Origin: Sediminibacterium sp.
GTDB taxonomy: Bacteria; Bacteroidota; Bacteroidia; Chitinophagales; Chitinophagaceae
Assembly (NCBI GenBank): GCA_021300455.1
Contig: JAJTDP010000002.1
Span: 1 to 64,000, forward strand
Reading direction: 5' to 3'
Length of the DNA: 64,000 nt
This document shows, piece after piece, positions 37,715 to 48,668 of this stretch. Within the stretch, counting starts at the first letter, position 1, and each line of letters begins with the position of its first letter. The translations under genes were made by a program, and so were the position numbers. A model generated the notes under the pieces. The model saw nothing but the letters and a program-made list of their open reading frames with translations, was not told the DNA's origin and did not search any database.

Positions 37715-38521
37715 CTAATCTTCCGATACAACAAACACAATGGCTTGTCTATGACGGTAAATTACATTACGACCATTCTGAACAGCTGGCTTCCATTTTG
37801 GACCTCTAGTAATTACACGTACAGCTTCATCTTTTGTACCATATCCAGGATCGTTCTCTGATCTTACATCACTAATAGAACCATCTCTAGCTACGACGAA
37901 AGAAATAACTACAGAGTATTTTCCAGCAGGTGCTCCATTTTCTACAGGTAAGTCTCTGTTTAAAGTTCTTTCCAAGTAACGAACCCATCCTTGCTGACCT
38001 CCAGGGAATTCAGCCGGAATTTGCACTACTGTAAAGATTTTATCAGTCTCTTCTTCTGCAACTGCCACTACTGATTCAGTAGGTGCTACTAAACCATCAT
38101 CTTTGATACCTTCTTGATTGACTGCACCAATTTTAACATCTTCTAATTTCTCTACTTCTTTAATCTCATCTTCTTTTTTCACTTCCTCATCTTTTACGAT
38201 TTTAGGAGGTGTAAATTTCGCCATTTCCACTTTTGGTGGTTCTTGCTTTGGCGGCGGAGGTGGCGGTGGAGGTGGCTTTTTTTCTTGAGTCACATCTGTT
38301 AAAGAAACATCTGTAACAACTATCTCCGTCTTCGCTTTCTTTGCAGAATTAGAATAGATAGCGCCAGCTGCTAATAAAACAGTGAAAGCAAACATGCCAA
38401 TTAAAGCCTTACTAAGACGATTATTGTATGTTTTTCTAAGCTCATAAGCACCGTACTCCTTAAACCTTCCCTCAAAAATGAGATCCAGTGCATCGGCGGT
38501 TAATATTTTATTTATGTCCAT
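37715..38521 (-). CDS. tonB: Energy transducer TonB
   Basis: Single TM, KKPPPPPPPPPKQEPPKVE, C-terminal TonB domain (ISFVVARDGSISDVRSENDPGYGTKDEAVRVI). Confidence 0.92.
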   Translation of the reverse strand: MDINKILTADALDLIFEGRFKEYGAYELRKTYNNRLSKALIGMFAFTVLLAAGAIYSNSAKKAKTEIVVTDVSLTDVTQEKKPPPPPPPPPKQEPPKVEMAKFTPPKIVKDEEVKKEDEIKEVEKLEDVKIGAVNQEGIKDDGLVAPTESVVAVAEEETDKIFTVVQIPAEFPGGQQGWVRYLERTLNRDLPVENGAPAGKYSVVISFVVARDGSISDVRSENDPGYGTKDEAVRVITRGPKWKPAVQNGRNVIYRHRQAIVFVVSED

Positions 38522-38533
38522 TGTTAAATGCTT

Positions 38534-39115
38534 TTAATTACTAGAAGATTTTGCGTTCTGATCTGATTTTTGAACCAATTGTTCTTCAATGTCAAAAATA
38601 TCTACTAGTGCATATTTTTTTACTACGTTGATTGACATTTCATCTAAAATATCAATTACGTTTTTGTAATTACATTTTGAACTTGGTTTAATAACAATCA
38701 CTAAATCCTTTTCAGGATCACTTGGGTCTTGTGCAATACTTCTTACTTGCACTTTCTTTTTCATGATAATTTCACGAATAGAATTTTCCCCATTATAAGA
38801 CGCTGAAAGAAAATTAGAAGCGTCTGGCTTTAATTGACCTTCGTAATAATATATGTGATTATCATCTCCCATCAAGATGGTTAAAGCACCTGATTCCTTT
38901 GCTTTATTTTGCTCTTCAGGTTTTACTTTATCATCAGGCAAAATCAACTTCATTGCTGTAGGTTGACTCATGGTAGTAGTAAAAATGAAGAAGGTAATCA
39001 ATAGGAAACCTAAGTCCACCATCGGTGTCAAATCGACACGCGTAGATAGCTTTTTTCCTTTTTTGACTCCTGGTCCTTTTTTATGTCCCCCACCCGAGGT
39101 ATCTAATTCTGCCAT
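38534..39115 (-). CDS. exbD: Biopolymer transport protein ExbD
   Basis: STRVDLTPMVDLGFLLITFFIFTTTMSQPTAMKLILP. Confidence 0.93.
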   Translation of the reverse strand: MAELDTSGGGHKKGPGVKKGKKLSTRVDLTPMVDLGFLLITFFIFTTTMSQPTAMKLILPDDKVKPEEQNKAKESGALTILMGDDNHIYYYEGQLKPDASNFLSASYNGENSIREIIMKKKVQVRSIAQDPSDPEKDLVIVIKPSSKCNYKNVIDILDEMSINVVKKYALVDIFDIEEQLVQKSDQNAKSSSN

Positions 39116-39143
39116 AGTAAATAGCTTTTAATTAGTTTATAAT

Positions 39144-39791
39144 TTAGTTTTCCTGTTTTTCTCCACTCATGGATTTATTGTACAATTCCGAGCCTGCTGG
39201 TGCATTTTCTGGATTTGTTACCATTTGGAATTTCTGAATATTGTTTCTCTTAAATGCAGTAAGTACATTTTTAAATGCTGGATACTTAGCAACGTTATCT
39301 CCTTTTAACAAGAGATCCATTTTAGCACCCGCATAAGCTTCATTCACCACTTGCATCCAAATGATCAATTCATTATCTGTACTATCCTTACATGGAATGC
39401 CAGGAAGTTGATCTCCTTTTCTATTTTCTTCAGAGAGTGATAAGAAAGTTTTTAATCCACTTAAAGGTGCACCCACAAAACTTGCACTTTTAAAAGCAGC
39501 TACATCAATTCCTAAATTTTTTGTTGCATTTAAAGAATTAGCGATAGCTTCTCTCTTTTGCTTATCATCTATAGTAAGAAATACTTTGCCGTCTTTATCG
39601 ATAGTAACTAAGACAAAATCCTTGTTTGGAGCAACTTTAGAAGACACCGAACTTGGCGTTTCTACTGCAATTGCTTCAGAAGGCTTGAACTTCGTTGTCA
39701 AGATAAAGAAAGACAATAAAAGGAAGGCCACATCGCACATGGCTGTCATGTCGATACTGGTACTCTTACGAGGTAATTTGGCTCTACCCAT
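39144..39791 (-). CDS. exbD: Biopolymer transport protein ExbD (second paralogue)
   Basis: KSTSIDMTAMCDVAFLLLSFFILTTKFKPSEAIAVETP. Confidence 0.92.
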   Translation of the reverse strand: MGRAKLPRKSTSIDMTAMCDVAFLLLSFFILTTKFKPSEAIAVETPSSVSSKVAPNKDFVLVTIDKDGKVFLTIDDKQKREAIANSLNATKNLGIDVAAFKSASFVGAPLSGLKTFLSLSEENRKGDQLPGIPCKDSTDNELIIWMQVVNEAYAGAKMDLLLKGDNVAKYPAFKNVLTAFKRNNIQKFQMVTNPENAPAGSELYNKSMSGEKQEN

Positions 39792-39870
39792 TGTATAGTC
39801 TTTTAAATTTTAAGGATTTGAGTCCTTAATTATTAATAATGTTTATTACTACTATTACTACTAAATATTA

Positions 39871-40728
39871 CTATTTGTAGTTAGCAGCGAAGCTTTGAGT
39901 TAAAGTAAATCCTGACTCATCGATACCATATGTAATTCCGTCAATTCTTGTAGTAAAGACGTTGTACATAATAATAGCAATTGCAGAAGTACCAATACCT
40001 AACGCAGTATTATACAAGGCCTCAGAGATACCTTGAGATAATTCACGTGCAGCTTCTCCACCACCTTCTTCTCCTAATTTAGAGAAAGAACGAATCATAC
40101 CTAATACCGTACCGAACAAACCTAATAAGGTTGCTACTGATGCGATAGTTGATAAGAATACTAAATTCTTTTCTAACATAGGTAATTCCAAAGCGGTTGC
40201 TTCTTCAATTTCCTTTTGAATATTTAATACTTTTTGATCAGTATCTAATTCTGTATTAGATATCATCTCTTTGTACTTAGTCAAACCAGACTTCATTACA
40301 TTACCTACAGAACCTTTTTGCTTATCGCATTCTGCAATAGCTTTGTCAACTTCTTTGTTGGCTAATTGGAATTGTACTTTACGGATGAACTCAGTAATAT
40401 TACCATTACCAGCTGCTTTTCTAATAGTTAATAATCTTTCAATTACGAAAGTTAAAACGATTAATAAGCTACCAATTAAAATAGGCACAACGATACCACC
40501 TTCATACATTTTTGTAAATGTACCTTTTGGTCCTTTGTGAGCAGGCCAGAATCCACCATTAGGGTCTGGGTTTGTAAAGTTTGCTGCGTTACCCAACACA
40601 AAACGCCAAATAACATAACCTAATACGATACAAGCGATTGGTGCTAAAGTTGCAATCAAGTTTCCGCCTTTTTGCGGCTGTGCTGTTTTCTTAGAAGCAG
40701 CTGTTGCAGTTGATTTAATCTCAGCCAT
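39871..40728 (-). CDS. exbB: MotA/TolQ/ExbB proton channel family protein
   Basis: LVFLSTIASVATLLGLFGTVLGMIRSF; GISEALYNTALGIGTSAIAIIMYNVF. Confidence 0.94.
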   Translation of the reverse strand: MAEIKSTATAASKKTAQPQKGGNLIATLAPIACIVLGYVIWRFVLGNAANFTNPDPNGGFWPAHKGPKGTFTKMYEGGIVVPILIGSLLIVLTFVIERLLTIRKAAGNGNITEFIRKVQFQLANKEVDKAIAECDKQKGSVGNVMKSGLTKYKEMISNTELDTDQKVLNIQKEIEEATALELPMLEKNLVFLSTIASVATLLGLFGTVLGMIRSFSKLGEEGGGEAARELSQGISEALYNTALGIGTSAIAIIMYNVFTTRIDGITYGIDESGFTLTQSFAANYK

Positions 40729-41137
40729 GATTCAATTGATTTTTGGTTTTAAATAAAAATTTTTTAAAGAAATTATTCCTTTTGGCTATTTGTTAGATTC
40801 ACTTAAATCTTTGCTTAATAGTTTCTAAGGGCTTACAAAATAAGTAATTTATTGGTTGAAACAAACTTAGTATGTTAATTTTTAAAAAAATTATTTAAAC
40901 TAACTTCCGTTGGCAAAAATCAAGCAATATATAATGTCTCTTATATAATACTAATAAAAATTTAATATGAAAACCATGCCCTTTGCCAATTTTGGGTTTA
41001 TTCAGTTGCTAAATAGCTAAAAAGAGGGGAAAAAGAGGGCGTTTTCTACTAATTTTTAATATAATAAGTGGGCTTTGAAAGCTCAAATACCTGCTTAAAA
41101 GCATGCCTATTAGGGCTATAAATTTGAATAAGATATA

Positions 41138-42415
41138 CTACTCGTACCTGAGTGCATCAATAGGGTTTAAGGCTGCGGCTTTCATGGCTGGATAAATACC
41201 TGCAACAAGCCCTACCACTGTACAAATGACAATACCAATTATTACCCACATCCAAGGCACCACAAATCCGGTACCTAAAACAAGGCTGAATATATTACCC
41301 ACAAGAACGCCTAAGATAATTCCAAAAATGGCACCTAAAATACTAATCAAAATACTTTCAAATAAAAATTGACGACGCACATCTTTTCTTTTGCCCCCAA
41401 TGGCTTTTATCAATCCTACTTCTCTAGTTCTTTCACTCACTGCCACCAGCATAATATTCATAAGTCCAATAGCGGCCCCAATTAAAGTAATCATACCAAT
41501 AGCACCAGCAGCACCACTAATACCTGCTAAAAAGCCAATAAACATAGAAGCAAATTTATCGCTCTTGTCAATGACAAAATTATCCGACTCAGAAGGAATC
41601 AATCTTCTTGCTTTTCTCATTTGATCGGTGGTCTCATCAATAGCCGGCTCCAATTCTGTCACATTATTCACCATTACACCTAATGAATAAGAATCGTTTC
41701 CTTGATACTGTCGTACATTTTTTATAGAAGATATAACCACATCGTCTTGACGCATCATGGCACTAGACCCCTTTGATTTTAATAAACCAATCACACGATA
41801 AGGCTTGCCTTGCAATAAAATAATTTTATCAATAGATTTTTCTGGTCTACCTGGAAATAATTTAGCAGCCACATTAGAACCTATCACACAAACATTACGA
41901 CCACTGGTGATATCTACATTATTAAAATTTCTTCCTTGTGTTAATGAATAACCATTTACTGCAAGATAGTTTTCATCAGCTCCCATTAAAGAAATTTGTG
42001 GATTGGTTTTTCTATTCTTATAATGCAGTTCATTATTCCCTCCCATTCTTCTAGAGATACTTACAGCGGCTCTATTAAATCCAAAATGTTCTTTAAAATA
42101 AGTAGCTTCTTCAATTTTAATGGGCTTATTTAAGTTCGATTTTTTTTCTTTTACACCTCTTTTCGTTTTAGAAAACTCATCCCCGTCATTCGGACCCCCC
42201 ATTCTTGCATTCATTTCTTTGTATCTTACCACAAAGGCATTGGCCCCCATAAAAGAAAAGTTCTCTTTCAAACTTTGGTTCATCGCAGAAATAGCGGTGA
42301 TAATTCCAATAAGCGCCATAATACCAAAGGCAATAATGGCCACCGTAATACCGGTTCTTAGTTTATTGCTTTTTACGGTACGCCAAGCGAGTACAAAAGA
42401 GTCCTGAATAGTCAT
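41138..42415 (-). CDS. MacB-like ABC transporter permease
   Basis: SFVLAWRTVKSNKLRTGITVAIIAFGI; GLMNIMLVAVSERTREVGLIKAIGGKRKDVRRQFLFE. Confidence 0.92.
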   Translation of the reverse strand: MTIQDSFVLAWRTVKSNKLRTGITVAIIAFGIMALIGIITAISAMNQSLKENFSFMGANAFVVRYKEMNARMGGPNDGDEFSKTKRGVKEKKSNLNKPIKIEEATYFKEHFGFNRAAVSISRRMGGNNELHYKNRKTNPQISLMGADENYLAVNGYSLTQGRNFNNVDITSGRNVCVIGSNVAAKLFPGRPEKSIDKIILLQGKPYRVIGLLKSKGSSAMMRQDDVVISSIKNVRQYQGNDSYSLGVMVNNVTELEPAIDETTDQMRKARRLIPSESDNFVIDKSDKFASMFIGFLAGISGAAGAIGMITLIGAAIGLMNIMLVAVSERTREVGLIKAIGGKRKDVRRQFLFESILISILGAIFGIILGVLVGNIFSLVLGTGFVVPWMWVIIGIVICTVVGLVAGIYPAMKAAALNPIDALRYE

Positions 42416-42493
42416 TCTACTATGTTTATGAAACTTAAAGGTAGTAAAGATTCGACAATATGGCCTTATTAGGCGCTATAAAATGAAGAACGG

Positions 42494-43879
42494 CTAAAAG
42501 TACAGATAATTGAATACTACAGAAGGAAATGCACCTAGGATGAGTAGCAAAATGGCGATTAATAAAAGCGTATAAGTATATTTCTTTGGCACTTCATGCA
42601 TCGAAGGCTCCCCGCTGGTAAAATACATGGCTTGTACTAATTTGAAATAATAGAACACGCTTACAGCTGCAAATAAAATAGCTATAATGATTAACCAAAG
42701 GCCCGCCCCTGCTGCATATAAAGAGTTTAGCATATAATACTTAGCAAAAAAACCACCTGTAAGGGGAATACCCGCTAAAGAGAATAAGAATATAGTGGTG
42801 ACAAAGGCTAATAATGGTTTGGTTTTAGCCAAGCCATTAAAGGCTTCAAAGCTATTTTCTTTCATTTTAATTAAGACTCCAAAAATACCGATAGTAGCTA
42901 AAGAATAGACAACTGAATATAAAATAATGCCTTCCTGCGCAAAACTTGATTTGCCATATAAAGCAAATAACATAAATCCTGCTTGAGCGATACTAGAATA
43001 AGCCAACATTCTTTTTACACTTCTTTGAAAAACGGCTACAATATTTCCCACTAGTAAAGTGGATATGATCACAAAACTTAAAACCAAGATCCAAGTATAC
43101 CCCAAGGCCTTTGCTTGACTATTAAAAATAGTAATGAAGGCTATAAAGCCTGCGGCTTTTACAATGGTGGCCATAAAAGAAGTGAATACAGTGGGTGCAC
43201 CATCATAAACATCAGGTGTCCAAAAATGAAAAGGCGCTGCAGATACTTTAAAATTCATAGCTGCAAACACAAGTAATAAACCTGCAGATAAAATCATTTG
43301 TTCCTGTGGCAGTCCGTCAGAGGGTCTCAAAATAGGCTCCACTAAATGAAAACTACCCGTTGCTCCATATATAAATGTAATACCCAATAATAATATACCT
43401 GTAGAAAAAGAACCCATTAAAAAATACTTTAAAGCAGCTTCATTACTAAATAAATTTTTCTTGTCTGCTCCTGTTAAAATATATAAAGGGATAGATAAAA
43501 TTTCAATGCCTATAAACAACATTAATAAATTATCAAAAGAAGTTAAAATACTAGCGCCGCATAAAATAAAGAAAAACAATGCATAAAAATCGGCAGCTTG
43601 ATTATCAAACTTAGCAATCTCCTCACCGTTCAGCCATATATAGATAAAAGTAATAAGGAAAAATAAAGTATTAATATATAAACCATATCTAGTAAATGCG
43701 AGCATGCCCTTGGTATCAAAATCAATAACATACCATCCATTCAATTGGGCTAAATTACTTAGTATTAAAACAAACAATCCTACTAAAGCAATAGTATGTT
43801 GCGTTTTTTGGGATTTGATGCCCCATGAACAAAACATCATAATGACACCTAAAAGCGTAGAAACAATAATTGCATTCAT
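42494..43879 (-). CDS. nuoN: NADH-quinone oxidoreductase subunit N
   Basis: Multi-TM; FKVSAAPFHFWTPDVYDGAPTVFTSFMA; LAYSSIAQAGFMLFAL; last gene of the nuo operon. Confidence 0.95.
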   Translation of the reverse strand: MNAIIVSTLLGVIMMFCSWGIKSQKTQHTIALVGLFVLILSNLAQLNGWYVIDFDTKGMLAFTRYGLYINTLFFLITFIYIWLNGEEIAKFDNQAADFYALFFFILCGASILTSFDNLLMLFIGIEILSIPLYILTGADKKNLFSNEAALKYFLMGSFSTGILLLGITFIYGATGSFHLVEPILRPSDGLPQEQMILSAGLLLVFAAMNFKVSAAPFHFWTPDVYDGAPTVFTSFMATIVKAAGFIAFITIFNSQAKALGYTWILVLSFVIISTLLVGNIVAVFQRSVKRMLAYSSIAQAGFMLFALYGKSSFAQEGIILYSVVYSLATIGIFGVLIKMKENSFEAFNGLAKTKPLLAFVTTIFLFSLAGIPLTGGFFAKYYMLNSLYAAGAGLWLIIIAILFAAVSVFYYFKLVQAMYFTSGEPSMHEVPKKYTYTLLLIAILLLILGAFPSVVFNYLYF

Positions 43880-43894
43880 TACTAATTCGTTTTA

Positions 43895-45313
43895 TTATTT
43901 GGCTAATAATTGTTGTAAAGTATCGGCCGTTAAAGTAAATAAAGGTTGCGGATAAACACCGGTAACAAAAACAATGATCAATAAAATAATCAATACCGCC
44001 TGTGCTGCTTTATTAGGTGCTGGCATGGCATTTATTTTTTCACTTATTTCTCCGTAAGCCACTTTTTGAACCATGTTCAAAGTATAAATAGCCGCTAAAA
44101 CAATACTTATACCTGCAAAGGCTGCTATCCATGGATTTAAAATAAATAAGCCATTGAACATTAAAAATTCACCTACAAAGGCATTGGTGAGAGGCATGGC
44201 TATATTGGCTAAGGCAAAACCTACTAATAAAATGGCTAGTGTAGGTTGCTTCTTTGCAAGCCCTCCCATTTGTTGCATCGATCTTGTGCCTGTTTGTTGC
44301 TCTAATATGTCGGCAATAATCCATAACCCTAATACATTAATGCCATGGGAAAATAATTGTATTAAAGCACCTTGTATAGCAATACCCTTACCAGTAAAAA
44401 TGGCCGCATTCATTAAACCTATATGTGCAATAGAAGAATAAGCAATTAATCTTTTGATATCGTCTTGACGAATAGCAATAAAGGATGCATATAAAATACC
44501 TACTACCGATAAAAATACAACCACATTAGTATGTGCTGCAAAGGCCACAGGGAATAAAGGTAATAGCCATCTCAAAATTCCATACAAGCCCATTTTCACC
44601 ATCACTGCACTCAGCACCATGGTGACTGGAGTAGGTGATTGCTCATAGGCATCTGGTTGCCAAGTATGTAAAGGGAAGATGGGCATTTTTATAGCAAAGG
44701 CTATAAAAAATAATGCAAAGGCGGTAATTTTTTGCCCTCCCGTTAAGTTGGCATGGATAAAGGCTTGAATTGAAAAACTATGTTCTGCTGTATGCGCATT
44801 TAAAAACAAAATGCCAATGAGCATAAACAAAGAACCTAAAAAAGTATAGATGAAAAATTTAAAAGTAATAGCAATGCGTTTTTCCCCACCCCAAATAGAA
44901 CATAAAAAGTAGACAGGTATAAGCGCCAATTCCCAGAAAAAATAAAATAGTAATGCATCTGCTGCTAAAAACACACCCATCAAGCCCGCTTGGGTAAATA
45001 ATAAAAGAGATAAAAAAATATTTTTTTGCTTGTACTCATTTTTAGCGCTCGCAATTAAAATAGCCGGCAAGCTTATAGCTGTTAATAGAATCAAAATTTT
45101 GGCAAGTCCGTCAACCTCTAAGGTAAATCGGCTATTTAAGTTAGGTAACCATGCTATATCAAATGTATCTACTTGATTGAAAGTGGCAAAAACCGCCAAC
45201 GCCAATGTTGCCAAACTTGCAGCAATTGCAGTTTGAGAAGCCAATGTATCTTTTTTAATAAACAAAAGTACAATAGCTGTCAAAATTGGAATGAGTAGAA
45301 ATGAAATTAACAT
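43895..45313 (-). CDS. nuoM: NADH-quinone oxidoreductase subunit M
   Basis: FAIKMPIFPLHTWQPDAYEQSPTPVTMVLSAVMVKMGLYGILR. Confidence 0.95.
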   Translation of the reverse strand: MLISFLLIPILTAIVLLFIKKDTLASQTAIAASLATLALAVFATFNQVDTFDIAWLPNLNSRFTLEVDGLAKILILLTAISLPAILIASAKNEYKQKNIFLSLLLFTQAGLMGVFLAADALLFYFFWELALIPVYFLCSIWGGEKRIAITFKFFIYTFLGSLFMLIGILFLNAHTAEHSFSIQAFIHANLTGGQKITAFALFFIAFAIKMPIFPLHTWQPDAYEQSPTPVTMVLSAVMVKMGLYGILRWLLPLFPVAFAAHTNVVVFLSVVGILYASFIAIRQDDIKRLIAYSSIAHIGLMNAAIFTGKGIAIQGALIQLFSHGINVLGLWIIADILEQQTGTRSMQQMGGLAKKQPTLAILLVGFALANIAMPLTNAFVGEFLMFNGLFILNPWIAAFAGISIVLAAIYTLNMVQKVAYGEISEKINAMPAPNKAAQAVLIILLIIVFVTGVYPQPLFTLTADTLQQLLAK

Positions 45314-45328
45314 AGTCGTTGCTTATTA

Positions 45329-47251
45329 TTAATGAGTCAATGTATAAATGAATCGTAAAATAGAAATATCATTGAACCAGAATAGAAATAGAGTAATGAT
45401 ACCCAATACCATAAATAAGATATAGTAGCCTGCTTGTCCATTTTGTATGAGCCTTACTTTTCTTGCACTAAATTGAACAAGCTTACCTGTTCCATTAACA
45501 GCGCCATCAATCACTTTCTTTTCAATAAATTCTTTTAGAAATAATGCAAATTTATTCAAAGGTTCAATGATGGCTTTTTGATACAACTCATCAATATACC
45601 ATTTATGATAAAAGAATTTTCCGATAGCAGAACTAGGTTCTTCATCGGTCTGTTTACTATACCTTGATAAGGCTATTAATAATGCAATGGCTGCAATGGC
45701 TACCGACACCCCCATTAATATCCATTCAGTAGATACAGCTAAATGCGTTTCTTGAGGTGTTGATACAATACTACTTAGTTGACCAGTTAACCAATGATGG
45801 CCTCCCATAATATGAGGAATACCAATAGCCCCTCCCAAAGCACTTAGTATCGCTAATACGATTAAGGGTAAGGTCATCGCCTTGGGGCTTTCATGTAAAT
45901 GTGCTTCTTGTTCATTGCTACCTCTAAACTTTCCTAAAAAAGTAGTGGCATATAAACGGAACATATAAAAAGCGGTCATTGCTGCACCCACTAAACCTAA
46001 GACCCAATAAATTTTATTTTTTTCAAAAGCCGCTGCTAGTATTTCATCTTTAGAAAAGAAACCACTAAATGGAGGTACACCTGCAATGGCAATACAACCA
46101 ATTAAAAAGGTAATATGTGTAATGGGTAGTTTCGATTTTAATCCGCCCATTTTTCTAATATCTTGTTCATGATGCATGGCATGAATCACAGAACCTGCCC
46201 CTAAGAATAATAAAGCTTTGAAAAAGGCATGGGTAATAACATGAAATACAGCACCAGAATAGGCCCCAACACCTAATCCTAAAAACATATATCCTAACTG
46301 ACTTACTGTGGAGTAAGCCAATACTTTTTTAATATCGTTTTGTTTAATAGCAATAGTGGCTGCTAATAAAGCAGTACTAATTCCAATAATGGCCACTATA
46401 TTTTGTGTGATCTCGCTATGGCTAAATAAAATATTACTTCTTGTAATCATATAAATACCGGCAGTCACCATGGTGGCCGCATGTATCAAGGCAGATACAG
46501 GTGTAGGCCCCGCCATCGCATCTGGTAGCCAAGTAAATAAAGGTATTTGCGCACTCTTACCCATCGCACCTACAAATAATAATAGTGTAATACCAGTAAT
46601 ATCGGCGCTAGATAATTTCGCCAAAGATTCGGCCGTTAATACTTCGCTATAACTTACTGTACCTAATTTAGCGATAAGCCAAAATATGGCTAATAAAAAT
46701 CCTAAGTCCCCAATACGGTTCATGATAAAGGCTTTCTTCGCAGCATAATTATAATTACCATTCGAAAACCAATAGCCAATTAATAAATAAGAACATAGAC
46801 CTACTCCTTCCCAGCCCATGAACATAATAATATAGTTATCTCCTAGGACCAATAATAGCATGGAGAAAATAAATAAATTCAAATAAGCAAAATACCTAGC
46901 ATAATGTGGTGCCGATTCTTCCTGCATATAAGCAGTAGAATATAAATGAATTAAGGAACCCACCCCTGTAATCACTAATAAAAATAAAGAAGACAATGCG
47001 TCTACTTTAAAATCGAAGGGAATGGTAAGAGTATTTGTATGAATAAAATCAAAATAATGCACCATCACTGCACCATGATTTTGCACATGTAAAAAAACAA
47101 ATATACTTGCTATAAAAGAGGCTACAATATAACCAGTAGCCTTATAAGCAATGACTTTCTTGCTCCAGTAATTTCTGCCTAGTCCGTTGAATAAGAATCC
47201 AGCCAAAGGCCAAAGAATAATGAAAGCCACTAATATTTTCATGAAGGCCAT
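45329..47251 (-). CDS. nuoL: NADH-quinone oxidoreductase subunit L
   Basis: GWEGVGLCSYLLIGYWF; GKSAQIPLFTWLPDAMAGPTPVSALIHAATMVTAGIYM. Confidence 0.96.
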   Translation of the reverse strand: MAFMKILVAFIILWPLAGFLFNGLGRNYWSKKVIAYKATGYIVASFIASIFVFLHVQNHGAVMVHYFDFIHTNTLTIPFDFKVDALSSLFLLVITGVGSLIHLYSTAYMQEESAPHYARYFAYLNLFIFSMLLLVLGDNYIIMFMGWEGVGLCSYLLIGYWFSNGNYNYAAKKAFIMNRIGDLGFLLAIFWLIAKLGTVSYSEVLTAESLAKLSSADITGITLLLFVGAMGKSAQIPLFTWLPDAMAGPTPVSALIHAATMVTAGIYMITRSNILFSHSEITQNIVAIIGISTALLAATIAIKQNDIKKVLAYSTVSQLGYMFLGLGVGAYSGAVFHVITHAFFKALLFLGAGSVIHAMHHEQDIRKMGGLKSKLPITHITFLIGCIAIAGVPPFSGFFSKDEILAAAFEKNKIYWVLGLVGAAMTAFYMFRLYATTFLGKFRGSNEQEAHLHESPKAMTLPLIVLAILSALGGAIGIPHIMGGHHWLTGQLSSIVSTPQETHLAVSTEWILMGVSVAIAAIALLIALSRYSKQTDEEPSSAIGKFFYHKWYIDELYQKAIIEPLNKFALFLKEFIEKKVIDGAVNGTGKLVQFSARKVRLIQNGQAGYYILFMVLGIITLFLFWFNDISILRFIYTLTH

Positions 47252-47255
47252 TGAC

Positions 47256-47591
47256 TTAGTTTTTTAATCTATTTAAGAAATTGATATCTATAGAATGGGT
47301 ATTGCGGTATATCATTACTATAATAGCAAGTCCAATACTTACTTCAGCCGCCGCTACCACCATGATAAAAAATACAAATATTTGTGCATCAATACCTGCT
47401 GTAGTATTTGGTGTTATTGTCTGAGCCGTAGCATAATTCATTTTTGAAAAAGCCACTAAAAGCATATTCACGGCATTGAGCATAAGTTCAATACACATAA
47501 AAACAATAATTGCATTACGACGTGTTAATACCCCTATGACGCCAATGCTAAATAGCGTTAAACATAAAAAGATATAATATTCTATAGGCAT
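47256..47591 (-). CDS. nuoK: NADH-quinone oxidoreductase subunit K
   Basis: 111 aa; [46 protein letters not shown]. Confidence 0.95.
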   Translation of the reverse strand: MPIEYYIFLCLTLFSIGVIGVLTRRNAIIVFMCIELMLNAVNMLLVAFSKMNYATAQTITPNTTAGIDAQIFVFFIMVVAAAEVSIGLAIIVMIYRNTHSIDINFLNRLKN

Positions 47592-47602
47592 CTTACAAAA
47601 AT

Positions 47603-48109
47603 TTATTTTTTACCAATGATTACAGCGCCCACCATCGCGCTTAAAAAAAGTACACTGCTTATTTCAAAAGGCACTACAAAGTCGGTAAACAATGCTTGTC
47701 CTAATGGATGAATAAGTCCTATGCTTCCGTCTTTCAATAAAACATCCCTTCCTTGGAAAGAAGTATTTTGTTTTACAAGTGCAATTAATAAGGTCAAAAA
47801 ACTACCTCCTGCAATCACACCCGTTAATTTTACCCATAATTGTTTTTGTGGTTCTTTGTCCTTTTTTACATTCATAAGCATCATCACAAATAAGAACAAG
47901 ACCATGATTGCCCCCGCATATACAATAATATTAACGATGGCTAAAAATTGTGCATTCAATAAAATATAATGTCCTGAGATGGCAAAAAATACTAGAATTA
48001 ACCAAAGCACACTGTGAATAGGGTTTTTACTTATTAATACCATTACCGCACTAATAATAGCTAAGGCAGATAATGCAAAAAATAAAATTTCTAGTATATT
48101 CATAGTCAC
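47603..48109 (-). CDS. nuoJ: NADH-quinone oxidoreductase subunit J
   Basis: [51 protein letters not shown]. Confidence 0.94.
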   Translation of the reverse strand: MTMNILEILFFALSALAIISAVMVLISKNPIHSVLWLILVFFAISGHYILLNAQFLAIVNIIVYAGAIMVLFLFVMMLMNVKKDKEPQKQLWVKLTGVIAGGSFLTLLIALVKQNTSFQGRDVLLKDGSIGLIHPLGQALFTDFVVPFEISSVLFLSAMVGAVIIGKK

Positions 48110-48645
48110 TAAGCTTCTACTCCTTTTGCTTTAGCCAATGCTGTTGCGTTAGTTAAAGTATTAGGAATTAATAAATCGTTCTTGTCATAAATAAAACCTT
48201 TGCGCGTATAATTAGCGGGTGCAAAAGTTTCGCTTAAATAAATAGCGTCTTTTGGACAAGCTTCTTCGCAGAGTCCGCAAAAAATACAACGCAACATATT
48301 AATTTCATATTTCGCTGCATATTTTTCTTCTCTATATAAATGCTCTTCTCCTTCTTGTCTCTCCGCTGCCTCCATCGTAATGGCTTCTGCAGGGCAAGCC
48401 ACTGCACATAAACCACAGGCTGTACAATTTTCGCGACCTTCTTCGTCTCTATTTAATACATGTAAACCTCTAAACACAGGACTAAACTCTCTTTTTTGTT
48501 CAGGATACCTAACTGTAGGTTGCTTTTTAAACATGTGACTAAAAGTGATCACCATGCCTTTAATAATATTAATCAAATACAAACGCTCCCAGATGGTCAT
48601 GGGACTGCGATTTACTGCGATTGATTTATTGGTTAATGCTTGCAT
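48109..48645 (-). CDS. nuoI: NADH-quinone oxidoreductase subunit I
   Basis: Two 4Fe-4S motifs: CTACGLCAVACPAEAI and CIFCGLCEEACPKDAI. Confidence 0.95.
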   Translation of the reverse strand: MQALTNKSIAVNRSPMTIWERLYLINIIKGMVITFSHMFKKQPTVRYPEQKREFSPVFRGLHVLNRDEEGRENCTACGLCAVACPAEAITMEAAERQEGEEHLYREEKYAAKYEINMLRCIFCGLCEEACPKDAIYLSETFAPANYTRKGFIYDKNDLLIPNTLTNATALAKAKGVEA

Positions 48646-48668
48646 GTTATATTCGTACCTTTTTTAAA

